Positions 35,530 through 44,829 of a DNA stretch of 64,000 nt are shown here, piece after piece. The number at the start of each line of letters is the position of its first letter. Positions within the stretch are counted from its first letter, which is position 1. The DNA comes from Clostridiales bacterium 1_7_47FAA. GTDB lineage: Bacteria > Bacillota > Clostridia > Lachnospirales > Lachnospiraceae. Made by a program: the position numbers and the translations under genes. Below the pieces are notes generated by a model, which made no database searches, was not told the origin of the DNA, and saw only the letters and a list, made by a program, of their open reading frames with translations. The DNA is taken from contig DS990260.1 of assembly GCA_000155435.1 (NCBI GenBank), forward strand, positions 2,708,984-2,772,983, read 5' to 3'.

Positions 35530-36441
35530 TCATCCCTTAACAGCGCCTGAGAACATCCCCCGGATCAGCTGTTTCTGTCCGGCGATAAAGATAGCTATGG
35601 AAGGTATGATTACCAGGATTACCCCCGCAATCATCAGGGTAATGGACTGGGCATCCTCATTATTGAGCATACTGATACCAATCTGCACGGTCCTCATCTC
35701 ATTGGAACCCGTCACAAGCAGCGGCCACATATACATATTCCATGCATTGATGAAGGTATACACCGCCATGGCCCCGATGGCTGACTTGGTCAGGGGCAGG
35801 AGTATCCTGAATATGAACCGGAGGTTCCCGCATCCGTCTATTTTGGCGGATTCATACAATGAGATGGGAAAGGATTTATAAAACTGCCTGAACAGGAAAA
35901 TGCCCATGGCCGATGTAAGATACGGCACAATCAGCACCTGATAGGAATCCAGCCATCCGAAACGGCTTACGGTCAGGTAATTGGATATGATGGTCGCCTC
36001 TCCCGGTATCATCATGGTTGCCATCACAAGCATGAACAGTACTTCCTTCCCCTTAAAGTCCAGGAAGGAAAAGGAAAATGCTGCCAGGGAACAGGATATG
36101 ATCTGCCCCAGGGTAATCAGCCCGGCCACCATGAAGGAATTGGCCACAAACCTGGCCAAGGGCACCTTGATGAGGGCCTGCCGGAAGTTCTCCAGGGTCG
36201 GCGATGAGGGCAGCAGGTTCATCTGTGTGGTAAACAGTTCGCTGGAGGGCATGAAGGCCACGCTGACCGCATACAGAAGCGGAAGCAGCACAAACAGAGA
36301 GACAAGTATATTAAGCCCAATAAGGACGGCGGTCCTCCCTCTTCTCACCAGCAGCGCCCTGCGGTTGGCCGCCTCCTGGACGCGTCTGATTTCTTCCCGG
36401 TCCATTTCCCCGGTCCTTCTGATAACAAGTGTCTGCTCCAT
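35530..36441 (-). CDS. ABC transporter permease (UgpE/MalG-like)
   Basis: A 303-residue inner-membrane permease with six membrane segments after a charged N-terminal stretch of about 35 residues. The EAA loop for ATPase contact is visible as YESAKIDGCGNLRFIFRILLPLT. It overlaps the previous permease stop by 1 bp (TAATG). Works with the other permease, the UgpC-like ATPase and the UgpB-like receptor. Confidence 0.88.
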   Translation of the reverse strand: MEQTLVIRRTGEMDREEIRRVQEAANRRALLVRRGRTAVLIGLNILVSLFVLLPLLYAVSVAFMPSSELFTTQMNLLPSSPTLENFRQALIKVPLARFVANSFMVAGLITLGQIISCSLAAFSFSFLDFKGKEVLFMLVMATMMIPGEATIISNYLTVSRFGWLDSYQVLIVPYLTSAMGIFLFRQFYKSFPISLYESAKIDGCGNLRFIFRILLPLTKSAIGAMAVYTFINAWNMYMWPLLVTGSNEMRTVQIGISMLNNEDAQSITLMIAGVILVIIPSIAIFIAGQKQLIRGMFSGAVKG

Positions 36442-37307
36442 TAATAGCTGACCCCTTTCTTCTCTACTTTAAACATGATTAACGTCAGTGCCATGATGAT
36501 GGCAAACAGGATGACGGACTGGGCAGCCGCGCTGCCGAACCGGTAATTAAAGAATGCATCCCTGTAAATGGAATATACAATCAGGTTGGTGGACTCCCCC
36601 GGCCCGCCCTTGGTCAGGATCTTCACCTGTCCGAAGGCCTGGAAGGCCTGGATGATATTCACCACCACCGTGTAGAACATGATGGGGCTGAGCCCCGGCA
36701 GGGTCAGCCGGAAGAATTTCTGCAGCGCGCCCGCTCCGTCCACCGATGCACGCTCATAGATGGACTCATCGATATTGCCAAGACCTGCGGAAAAGTACAG
36801 GAAGTTGATGCCGCTGTTCAGCCACGCGGTAAGGAGGGCCACACAGACCAGCGCATATTTGGGGTCATTGACCCAGTTGATGTCAAGTCCCAGCAGCTTG
36901 TTCACAATCCCGATGGACGGGTGGAGCATGATCTTAAATATCAAGGCAGCGGAGCTGGACGCAATGGCCATGGGAAGCGCATATGCCGTGCTGAACACCC
37001 GGATACCCGGAAATGCCCGGTTGCACAGCATGGCTGCCAGAAGTCCAAGGGCCATGCTGACCGATACCACTATCACCACGAATATCAGCGTCACCGTCAG
37101 GCTGTTAAAGAATGATCCGGACCGGAACAGGTCCGTATAATTCCCAAGTCCCACAAACAGCTTGGCCTGACCCATTTTATTTGTCTTGAACAGGCTTAGA
37201 TAGATTGTCTTAAAAAATGGATAAAACAGGAATACGGCAAAGACCAGAAGCGCAGGCGCCGTGTAGGCGTATGGTCCCGCCTTTTTTATGAATGATTTTT
37301 CTTTCAT
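36441..37307 (-). CDS. ABC transporter permease (UgpA/MalF-like)
   Basis: A 288-residue permease with six membrane segments. The EAA motif is YERASVDGAGALQKFFRLTLPGL, and the N-terminus is KAGPYAYTAPALLVFAVFLFYPFFKTIYLS. The ATG at 37307 follows TAGGAGCAGAACC. An ATG six codons earlier overlaps the ATPase gene end and lacks a ribosome site. Confidence 0.88.
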   Translation of the reverse strand: MKEKSFIKKAGPYAYTAPALLVFAVFLFYPFFKTIYLSLFKTNKMGQAKLFVGLGNYTDLFRSGSFFNSLTVTLIFVVIVVSVSMALGLLAAMLCNRAFPGIRVFSTAYALPMAIASSSAALIFKIMLHPSIGIVNKLLGLDINWVNDPKYALVCVALLTAWLNSGINFLYFSAGLGNIDESIYERASVDGAGALQKFFRLTLPGLSPIMFYTVVVNIIQAFQAFGQVKILTKGGPGESTNLIVYSIYRDAFFNYRFGSAAAQSVILFAIIMALTLIMFKVEKKGVSY

Positions 37308-37317
37308 GGTTCTGCTC

Positions 37318-38580
37318 CTATACATACAGAATATTTTCTTCTGTTATTGTGTCAAACAGTTTGATACGGGCCATATCCACATAAAGGCGTACCCGGCTGC
37401 CTGCCTTTGCAGGACAGGAGGGCGGCAGCTTGGCAGATATAATTGGGGAATCTTCCCAAACCGTTCCTTCCGGGACCGGCCCACCTTGGGCTGCATCGTC
37501 CCGGGCCGGCCCGCTCTTGGCTGCATCGTCCCTGTCAGCCCCGCACTGGACCATATCACCCCGGACAGTTCCGTCCTGGTCCATACCGTCCCGGACACTC
37601 CCGCCATCCCCACACACCCGTCCATGGAGCAGGACTTCCGCGCCCAGCATTTCCCTCACATCCACCTGAACCTCCAGCCAGGCATCCCCCGACGCCTGTC
37701 CATGGAGGTCTTCCGCCCGGATTCCCAGGGTGACCGCCTTTTCCATATAGCCTTTATTCATAAGCTTTTTCCCTTGGGCCGCGGTCAGGGGAAGCTGCCA
37801 GCCTTTTCCTTCCAGGCACGGTTTCTGGTCCTTAAGGATTACCTTCCCTTCCAGGAAGTTCATGGCCGGGGAGCCGATGAAGCCGGCCACGAACCGGTTC
37901 ACCGGGTTCTGATACAGTTCGGCAGGCGGCGCCACCTGCTGTATGGCCCCGTCTTTCATGACGACAATCCTGGTGCCCAGGGTCATTGCCTCCACCTGGT
38001 CATGGGTCACATAAATCATGGTGGCTCCCAGCTGCCTGTGAAGCTTGGCTATCTCCACCCGCATCTGGCTCCTCAGCTTTGCATCCAGGTTGGACAAAGG
38101 CTCATCCATGAGATACGCCCTGGGCTTGCGCACAATCACGCTTCCGATTGCCACCCTCTGCTTCTGCCCTCCGGAAAGGGCGCTGGGCTTTCTGTCCAGA
38201 AGGTGGCCTATCTCCAGTATCCCGGCCGCCTCCCTGACCCGTTTGTCAATCTCTGCCTTGGGCGTCTTATGGGCCCGCAGGCCAAAGGCCATATTTTCAT
38301 ATACCGTCATATGGGGGTACAGGGCGTAGTTCTGGAATACCATGGACAGGTCCCTGTCCTTTGGCTCCACCATGTTCATGAGGCAGTCATCCATCCACAG
38401 TTCCCCTGAGGATATATCCTCCAGGCCCGCAATCATCCTGAGGGTGGTGGACTTTCCGCAGCCCGATGGACCCACGAAGATAACCAGCTCGCCTTCCCGG
38501 ATATCCAGATTAAAATCCTTTACCGCGCAGTAGCCGTTTTTATAAGTCTTGCTTACATTTACCAATGATATATCAGACAT
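37318..38580 (-). CDS. ABC transporter ATPase (UgpC/MsmX-like) with repeat insertion
   Basis: A 420-residue ATPase with Walker A GPSGCGKST, signature LSGGQKQR, Walker B YLMDEPLSNLDAKL, and a C-terminal regulatory OB (TOBE) domain. Typical members have about 360-370 residues. The excess is a hydrophilic insertion (about 324-377) in the TOBE domain, built from four degenerate 10-residue repeats. First gene of the operon ugpC-A-E-B-gdpD-HAD. The ATG at 38580 follows GAAAGGAACGGCC. The core motifs are intact, so it should be functional. Confidence 0.9.
   Translation of the reverse strand: MSDISLVNVSKTYKNGYCAVKDFNLDIREGELVIFVGPSGCGKSTTLRMIAGLEDISSGELWMDDCLMNMVEPKDRDLSMVFQNYALYPHMTVYENMAFGLRAHKTPKAEIDKRVREAAGILEIGHLLDRKPSALSGGQKQRVAIGSVIVRKPRAYLMDEPLSNLDAKLRSQMRVEIAKLHRQLGATMIYVTHDQVEAMTLGTRIVVMKDGAIQQVAPPAELYQNPVNRFVAGFIGSPAMNFLEGKVILKDQKPCLEGKGWQLPLTAAQGKKLMNKGYMEKAVTLGIRAEDLHGQASGDAWLEVQVDVREMLGAEVLLHGRVCGDGGSVRDGMDQDGTVRGDMVQCGADRDDAAKSGPARDDAAQGGPVPEGTVWEDSPIISAKLPPSCPAKAGSRVRLYVDMARIKLFDTITEENILYV
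37471..37590. repeat. 30-bp degenerate tandem repeat inside the ATPase gene
   Basis: Four adjacent in-frame 30-bp units encode DGMDQDGTVR, GDMVQCGADR, DDAAKSGPAR and DDAAQGGPVP. The last two DNA units are the most alike (both begin GACGATGCAGCC), suggesting recent duplication. Confidence 0.85.
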
Positions 38581-38687
38581 GGCCGTTCCTTTCACATTTC
38601 CAATCTACTCTTAGATTTTAGCCGGACAGTGTAAAATCAAAAAGTGAGGTCCTGTAAAATAGATGTAAAACAAAAACTCCATGGCAC

Positions 38688-38728
38688 AAAAAAAATCGCC
38701 CTGGAGAGTATGTAACTACTCCCCAGGG
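38688..38728 (-). terminator. Terminator after the EAL phosphodiesterase gene
   Basis: On the minus strand, GCCCTGGGGAGTA pairs with TACTCTCCAGGGC across a short loop and is followed by GATTTTTTTT. Confidence 0.88.
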
Positions 38729-38753
38729 CAGAACTGTAAAAACAAAAACCCTT

Positions 38754-41480
38754 CTATCCAACTGTATCCTGCTGACTCAGGAAATGACACACCTTCTCCT
38801 CCGGCATGGGACGGGCATAATAATATCCCTGAATGAACTGCACGCCGGAAACAGCAATGGCATTTAATTCTTCCTGTGTCTCAACCCCTTCCGCCACTAC
38901 CCCCAAATCGTTGATGGCAGCCATTTCCGCAATGGATTTAAGCAGGGCGCACTGTTTAGGGCTGGTCAGGATCTGCTTGGTCAGGGAACGGTCAATCTTA
39001 ATGACATCCACCGGAAGGTTGGATAGATAGTTAAGGCTGCTGTAGCCCACACCGAAATCATCCAGTGCGATGTGGACGCCGGACAGACGTAACTGCTCCA
39101 GTACCTCTGCCGCCCGGTCAATGGATTGGATTAGGATACTCTCCGTAATCTCCAGGGTAATCCGCCGTGGATCCACCCCGGTGGAGTGTATCAGTTCCAG
39201 CAGATGCCGGGCGCTGTTTCCCACCAGAAGCTGCTGCACGGACAGGTTGATGCCAATACGTTTAAGTCCCAGACCCACGCCCTGGTTCTGCATGAATACG
39301 CATGCCCTGGACAGCACATAATCGCCAAGTTCCTCCACGATGCCATTGCGCTCGGCAAGTGAAATCACCTGCCCCGCGGAAAAATGTCCCCCGTTTCCAT
39401 CCGGCAGGCGCACAAGCGCTTCGGCCGCAGTGTATTGTCCGCCATCCAGCTGCATGATGGGCTGATACCAGACCTCCAGCGTGTCCTCCCGGATGGCATC
39501 CTTCATGCGGCGCAGGATGTCGGCCTCTGTCCGGATGATTTCATCCAGCTGGCGGCTATAAACCACCACCGCATCTCCTGATTCCTTGGAGAAACGGAGG
39601 GCGGACTGTATATGGTCCAGAAGATCCCCCGGTGTTTCGCCATGTTCCGGATACAGGCATGCCACGATGCGGATCTGCAGGAGAAAGGAAAGGTTCCCTA
39701 CCGTAATCGGTGTGGCAAACATTTTCTGCAGCCGGGTAACGAAGAACCCTACGCTTTCATCGGAGAGGGATACCCCTAAAAATACATCGCCGTTAATACG
39801 GTAGACATAGGAACCAAAGGGCCGTGACAGACGGCGCAGTACCTCATGCAGGATTTCATCCCCTATGCTGGCGCTGAACAGCTCATTGTACTGGCTGAAG
39901 GAACATATATCCACGCAGTACAGTTTGAACCGCCTTTTTTTGTCATAGGAAATCAGCATATTCGTATCCCGGAGGAACTTCGGCCGGTTCCCCACATTGA
40001 ACACGGGGTCAAAATAGGCCAGCTGCTCCACCTGCTTGCGGTAACGGTTAAAGGTCTTGGACAGCTCCATCATTTCAATATCCGTATATTCGTCAAAGGT
40101 CACATCGCTCTTCCCCGCAATCAGCTGACAACATTTTTCTGTCAGCATACGGATGGGGGATTCCTGGGACACGCGGCGGTAATACTCATGGATCAGTTTG
40201 GAGATTTCCTCCTCCCCCCTGCAGACGCCCGGCTGGCAGCAGGCATATTGGTAGCGCGCCATCAGGAAATTCTTTTCCCCGTCCATACGCACCTGTAATA
40301 AAAGTTCCAGGGACAGTCCCTTTGCAAAATCCTCCCGCTGCTGCTCTTCCATCTTCTCCCGCACGGCTATGATATAGCTTCCGGCATCCAGCCTTCCGGC
40401 AAGATAGGGATTATGGATATAATCATCCAGCCGGGCCGGAATGCTCTTAAGGAATTCCAACTCCTCTGCCTCCCCTATCATCCGCGCGGCCTGGATATAC
40501 CCCTCAATGGAGAAGTAAAACAGGGTAACAGGACGGTCCCCGTTACTGAGCCAGCCGTCCAGCGCAGCCGTAAAACCCTTCCGGTTATAAAGCCCGGTAT
40601 CTTTATCCATGGAACCTGTTTTCTCAAGCGCACGCTTTTGCTGTATGGTTGTGCACCACAGGAATGAAAGCGCCAGCAGAGCGGCTGCCTCCAGCATGCA
40701 TATCAGGATCAGGGACACCCATTGCGCGGCGCTGAGCCAGCCGGCTGTCGGCTGGATGCTGAGTGTCCATTGGGTCGGCAGATAAAAAACAGTCTTCTGC
40801 GCCAACGAGAAATCCACATCCGCCCGTGAGCTGGCAATGACCTCCTTGTTCCCATTCTGGGGTTCCACGCGCCACAATTCATAATCATACCCCTGGGTAT
40901 ACAGGTCATTAAGCCCAAGCTGGCCGAGTACATAGTCCCGGTCCAGGGCCACTGCCACCTGTCCCAGATAGGCATCCTTCTCCACAATCGGCTGCAGGAA
41001 CAGGAACACCTCCTGCTGTTGTGGATCATCCGCCAATACAACCGGGCCCTCCACCACAAGGTCCTTGACAACCTTGGCCAAGGTATAGATATAAGAGAAA
41101 TCCTGCAGTTCCCGTCCCACCAGGTTCCCGAACCTGTCCTTTGGCAAGGCTGCGGCCAGGATATCCCCTTCAAACAGATATGTGATGCAGACCTCGTCCC
41201 GCTCCAGCAACGGCCCTGCCGCATGCTCAAACCAATCGGACGGATCCGCCTGGCCTTTCTCCATCGCATACGCTGTCTTGGCCAGGGCGCCTGCCTCATT
41301 CATGGTACCCTGCATCTGCAGCAGGATTTTCTCACTGTAGTAAAACAGTATATTTTCTGCTTCTCTCTGGCGTAATCCTACAATTGAACGGCACAGTCCC
41401 AGCCCTGTGGCAGCGGTCAGAACCAGCACCAGCAGCACTGCGGCCAGACAAACCGGCAGCCGCCTAATGAATCTGTCCAT
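38754..41480 (-). CDS. Membrane-bound c-di-GMP phosphodiesterase with two degenerate GGDEF domains and an EAL domain
   Basis: A 908-residue protein. Membrane segments at about 6-30 and 253-276 enclose an extracellular Cache-like sensor. Then come GGDEF-like domain 1 (about 290-440; RLDAGSY at the signature), GGDEF-like domain 2 (about 488-645; RINGDVF) and an EAL domain (about 655-900). The EAL motif is intact (AAEALVRL, Glu687), with TLEITES, ALDDFGVGYSSLNYL and VAEGVET. Both GGDEF signatures are broken, so it should only hydrolyse c-di-GMP, the GGDEF domains perhaps binding GTP or acting as spacers. The ATG at 41480 follows GAGGGACGT, just after the cyclase stop, so the two are co-transcribed. 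Confidence 0.9.
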   Translation of the reverse strand: MDRFIRRLPVCLAAVLLVLVLTAATGLGLCRSIVGLRQREAENILFYYSEKILLQMQGTMNEAGALAKTAYAMEKGQADPSDWFEHAAGPLLERDEVCITYLFEGDILAAALPKDRFGNLVGRELQDFSYIYTLAKVVKDLVVEGPVVLADDPQQQEVFLFLQPIVEKDAYLGQVAVALDRDYVLGQLGLNDLYTQGYDYELWRVEPQNGNKEVIASSRADVDFSLAQKTVFYLPTQWTLSIQPTAGWLSAAQWVSLILICMLEAAALLALSFLWCTTIQQKRALEKTGSMDKDTGLYNRKGFTAALDGWLSNGDRPVTLFYFSIEGYIQAARMIGEAEELEFLKSIPARLDDYIHNPYLAGRLDAGSYIIAVREKMEEQQREDFAKGLSLELLLQVRMDGEKNFLMARYQYACCQPGVCRGEEEISKLIHEYYRRVSQESPIRMLTEKCCQLIAGKSDVTFDEYTDIEMMELSKTFNRYRKQVEQLAYFDPVFNVGNRPKFLRDTNMLISYDKKRRFKLYCVDICSFSQYNELFSASIGDEILHEVLRRLSRPFGSYVYRINGDVFLGVSLSDESVGFFVTRLQKMFATPITVGNLSFLLQIRIVACLYPEHGETPGDLLDHIQSALRFSKESGDAVVVYSRQLDEIIRTEADILRRMKDAIREDTLEVWYQPIMQLDGGQYTAAEALVRLPDGNGGHFSAGQVISLAERNGIVEELGDYVLSRACVFMQNQGVGLGLKRIGINLSVQQLLVGNSARHLLELIHSTGVDPRRITLEITESILIQSIDRAAEVLEQLRLSGVHIALDDFGVGYSSLNYLSNLPVDVIKIDRSLTKQILTSPKQCALLKSIAEMAAINDLGVVAEGVETQEELNAIAVSGVQFIQGYYYARPMPEEKVCHFLSQQDTVG

Positions 41481-41487
41481 ACGTCCC

Positions 41488-43041
41488 TCAATTCTGGTGG
41501 ATATGATAATATCCTTTTCCATTCTGTTTCACATAATAAAGGGCCTCGTCTGCATCGGCAATCATCTGCTTCAGCTCCGCCCCCGGCTGGTAGATGGAAA
41601 CCCCGATACTGCACTGGACCGGGATACTCTGCCCGCCTGACTGGATATGGGTCTGAAGACGGAGTACAAGCTCGTCCAGCACATTCAGCAGCTCCTTCTC
41701 ATCGTCCAGACTGGTCAGAAGCAAAACAAATTCATCCCCGCCGTACCGGCCTACCACACCGTCATATTTTTTCTCGTATTCCCGAAGGGTATATCCTATA
41801 CTTTTCAGCCCGATATCCCCACCCGCATGGCCGCAGCTGTCGTTGATATATTTCAGGTTATCCATATCCACAAAGCACAGGGCCTTAAGTTTCTGCGGGT
41901 CGGCTTTTTTCAGGCGGGAGGATGCCTGGTTCAGGAAAACCGAACGGGTGACCACGCCGGTCAGGCTGTCTGACAGGCCATTGCTTGTCAGACGCAGTAC
42001 CTCCTTGAAGTCCACTTCCTCCGGACGTTCATCCTGGTAAACCCTCTTTTCCAGTTCCTCCACGGAATGGACAAGGGTGTCCACCACCTGCATCTGGCCG
42101 GCGATATAACGCCGCACAAACCACATGAGTCCCATACAGACCAGCGCGGTCAGCCCGAATACCATGCACAGCGCAGGAAGCGTCTCCCCAAAAGCGGTCC
42201 AGAAATTAACCGAGCACAAAATATCCCACCCGGTATTCTCCACCCGCTGATAAGTGGTATAATAAAGACCTCCATCCCTCAGGCTCCAGAACGACCCCGG
42301 AAGGGAAGCCAGAAGCTGTTCCTCCAGCTGATCCGCCGTGGTGCCAAACAGCACGCTGTCCTGAAGTACATTCATGATGGATTCCCCATAGGGAAGACCG
42401 TCCGAGGAAGACATGATCTGACCGCGGGTGCCGACCAGCGTCACCTCCAGGCCATTGACCCCCGCCGACTGACCCAGGATTTCCACCACCTCATCAAAGT
42501 AAATGGCGCAGAACAGGCAGCCTGTGATCTTTCCCTGGCTGTCTTTCAGTGGAACCGCTACCGTATAATTCAGCGTTGCCCCATCCGCCCCTGCTGCAAA
42601 ACTGTCCGTCACCTGCCGCTGCCCCGTGGAAAACAGCCGCTGCATGTAATCCCGGCTGGCAAGGCTGGCCGGTTCGGAACCATCCGAATAAACGGTGATG
42701 CCGGAATCCACATAACAGATCATCATGTATCCGAAATACGGGTTCATCTGATCCAGTTTTTTGACCTTTTCGATGGGCGGCAGATCCGGGTCATAAAACT
42801 CGGGAAGGCTTGCAAGGGATTCCAGCAGATGGATGGCTCCGGCCACGCGCTGGGATATCTGTGCATGGCTTGTAATCAGGGATGCATCGGCATCCGTCTT
42901 CATCCGTCTGATAGAAAGGATGCCGCCTCCCAGAAGGATGATGATAAGGACCAGCGCGCAGAATGTCATGCTGTACCGCGTAATGGGGGCAAAGGATATT
43001 TCCCATTTGCCTCCTTTATTCTTTTTCTTTCTTTTGTTCAT
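41488..43041 (-). CDS. Membrane-bound diguanylate cyclase
   Basis: A 517-residue protein with two membrane segments (about 24-43 and 288-310) around an extracellular Cache-type sensor. A short HAMP-like linker and a C-terminal GGDEF domain follow. The signature GRYGGDEF (about 432-438) is intact and VDMDNLKYINDSCGHAGGD carries the metal and substrate residues, so it should make c-di-GMP. The inhibitory RxxD site is replaced by KKYD, so product feedback is probably weak. The start at 43041 is the most family-like, but its ribosome site is poor. It lies between the GntR gene and the phosphodiesterase. Confidence 0.9.
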   Translation of the reverse strand: MNKRKKKNKGGKWEISFAPITRYSMTFCALVLIIILLGGGILSIRRMKTDADASLITSHAQISQRVAGAIHLLESLASLPEFYDPDLPPIEKVKKLDQMNPYFGYMMICYVDSGITVYSDGSEPASLASRDYMQRLFSTGQRQVTDSFAAGADGATLNYTVAVPLKDSQGKITGCLFCAIYFDEVVEILGQSAGVNGLEVTLVGTRGQIMSSSDGLPYGESIMNVLQDSVLFGTTADQLEEQLLASLPGSFWSLRDGGLYYTTYQRVENTGWDILCSVNFWTAFGETLPALCMVFGLTALVCMGLMWFVRRYIAGQMQVVDTLVHSVEELEKRVYQDERPEEVDFKEVLRLTSNGLSDSLTGVVTRSVFLNQASSRLKKADPQKLKALCFVDMDNLKYINDSCGHAGGDIGLKSIGYTLREYEKKYDGVVGRYGGDEFVLLLTSLDDEKELLNVLDELVLRLQTHIQSGGQSIPVQCSIGVSIYQPGAELKQMIADADEALYYVKQNGKGYYHIHQN

Positions 43042-43091
43042 GATGATGATCCGTCTTCCTTTCACTACATTAGATGCTACCCGGAAGTGCA

Positions 43092-44567
43092 TTACTTCCA
43101 CAGGGACCTGCCGTCATATACCTGCATGGCCGCATCCCAATACCCCAGCCGCCTGCATTCCGTGATGATCAGGCCCCGGACCTGTCCGTACATATCTGCC
43201 GCCATCTTTGCAAACCGGACAGTATCGCCCCCGGCCAATATGGCGGCTGCTTCCATATACTGCCGGTAAATGCTGATATTCCGGGGATTCTTATCCGGGC
43301 TGACCAGCTTTGGGATACTCCTTCCAATACTGAAGTTCCTGGACAGTATCTGATAAATGGAGCGCAGGGCGTCATACTGGATATGCCCTGTAATGAAATC
43401 CAGCATGGTGCGCGGTATCAGCTGATGCTCATAGGGCTGTTCATACTGCCAGGCAATGGCCTTACAGAGCCGTTCCCTGTCTTCCTGTGTCATATGCGCC
43501 GCCCCATGGGCAGCGGTCCTCTCCACGGTCATGCAGAGCAGCTCCAGGCTGTCCAGATACCGGCGCACATGGCAGGCGATTACTTCCGGCGTGATATGGA
43601 TTTTTTTAAGTGCCTCCAGGTTCATCTCAACTGAAATCCCCCTGCGGGGCGCGGCAGCCACCACTCCCCAATCCTGCAGCATGCGGACTGCTTTCACCGT
43701 GGTATCCCGGCTGACGCCATAGATTTCCTGTAACTGGTCATGGGTCGGCAGACGGTCACCGGGCTGGTATCGTCCTATGGCAATCAGGCCGAGCAGGTCC
43801 AGGCAGACTGAGGAATACCGCTCCTGTCCCAGGCTGATCTGCTGTCCAACCCCCTCTGCCTTAGCCATCCTGGGGCAGAGAGGAACCATCATGAAAAACT
43901 GGCGTTCCCCTGCCGGTTCTGCGATTATCCTGTATTGGGAAAATATCTGTTCAAGGTCAGCCTGTTTGGGCTTATCCCCATTTTTAACGGTCTGAAACAT
44001 GTTTCTGATATTGGTACGGTACCGCTCCCGGTCTTCCAGTGAGCCGTGCTGCGGCTCCTTCCCCTTAAAACCCAGACCGTCCACGGCCCGCATAAGCAGT
44101 TCGTTCTCATTCCTGGCAATGAAAAAACGCCATATCCGGCTGGAGAGCTGCCAGAATTCTTCCGGCTTCTCCGGATCCATATTGGATAGCAGCATATCCG
44201 GCGTATGCCAGTCTTCGCCGGTACAAAGATGCATCCCCCGCAGGAAAAATGGATAACACAGCAGGGTACCCGTCTTCAGCAAATCGTCTACCTGGGCCCT
44301 GTCCGCCTGCTTTACGTTTCGCATCCCCTGTTCCCTGGGGGAGGCAAAGGCCGATACCACGGTTGGCCGTTTCCTTGGGGCTGTCTCCAGAAATCCATCC
44401 TGCTCCAACAATTCCAATGCGCGCCGGACTGTCTTCTCAGACGTGCCCAATTCCTTGCACAGCACAGATCTCCCCGGCAGTTTTTTGCCAACCGGAAGGA
44501 TACCGCACTCAATCCTGCTTTTCAGCAGGTTATAGGTCCGTTCATATTGGATTACATCACTTTTCAT
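43092..44567 (-). CDS. GntR-type regulator with two winged-helix domains
   Basis: A 491-residue protein. One GntR winged helix is at about 6-75 (GILPVGKKLPGRSVLCKELG, SEKTVRRALELLEQDGFLE). A second is at about 251-313 (GRYQPGDRLPTHDQLQEIYGVS, RDTTVKAVRMLQDWGVV). They are separated by about 175 residues of unknown type, and a C-terminal helical region follows that could bind an effector. Ordinary GntR proteins have one winged helix. It starts a three-gene unit with the cyclase and phosphodiesterase. GGAGGATCAG precedes the ATG at 44567, and palindromes lie in front of it. It probably regulates its own operon. Confidence 0.82.
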   Translation of the reverse strand: MKSDVIQYERTYNLLKSRIECGILPVGKKLPGRSVLCKELGTSEKTVRRALELLEQDGFLETAPRKRPTVVSAFASPREQGMRNVKQADRAQVDDLLKTGTLLCYPFFLRGMHLCTGEDWHTPDMLLSNMDPEKPEEFWQLSSRIWRFFIARNENELLMRAVDGLGFKGKEPQHGSLEDRERYRTNIRNMFQTVKNGDKPKQADLEQIFSQYRIIAEPAGERQFFMMVPLCPRMAKAEGVGQQISLGQERYSSVCLDLLGLIAIGRYQPGDRLPTHDQLQEIYGVSRDTTVKAVRMLQDWGVVAAAPRRGISVEMNLEALKKIHITPEVIACHVRRYLDSLELLCMTVERTAAHGAAHMTQEDRERLCKAIAWQYEQPYEHQLIPRTMLDFITGHIQYDALRSIYQILSRNFSIGRSIPKLVSPDKNPRNISIYRQYMEAAAILAGGDTVRFAKMAADMYGQVRGLIITECRRLGYWDAAMQVYDGRSLWK

Positions 44568-44578
44568 CTGATCCTCCA

Positions 44579-44657
44579 TTCCCAGTAATCTGGGAACCTA
44601 TGCAGACTATTATGCATAAAAAAAGTATAGTTCCTGTCGATTACCCAACTGGGTACT
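44579..44657. promoter_or_regulatory. Palindromes upstream of the GntR gene (candidate operators)
   Basis: TCCCAGTAATCTGGGA (44579-44594) is a perfect palindrome just upstream of the start, and TACCCAACTGGGTA (about 44643-44656) is another with similar CCCA/TGGG arms. Two similar dyads in front of a two-winged-helix regulator suggest self-regulation. Confidence 0.5.
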
Positions 44658-44756
44658 TATACAGTCTATTTATTAATTGATTATAGCACCTATTTCCCAA
44701 TAAAGCAATAAGCCCAACTGTCTCCCAACCATAAAATAAAACATGATAAAATAAAA

Positions 44757-44801
44757 TCCCCCGCGCGGCATATATCAACATATCGTTAGCCGCGCAGGGT
44801 C
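44757..44801 (-). terminator. Terminator of the pentose-type operon
   Basis: On the minus strand, CCCTGCGCGGC and GCCGCGCGGGG pair and are followed by ATTTTATTTT, 30 bp after the permease stop. Confidence 0.85.
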
Positions 44802-44829
44802 CTTTAACTGTTTTAACTTCTACTACCAC

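Noticed and set aside
37288-38409. Plus-strand ORF of 373 residues with proline-rich repeats
   Set aside because: Antisense to the ABC ATPase, and its repeats mirror the 30-bp units of the real gene.
42067-43269. Plus-strand ORF of 400 residues
   Set aside because: Antisense to the diguanylate cyclase, which has complete domains and a canonical GGDEF motif.
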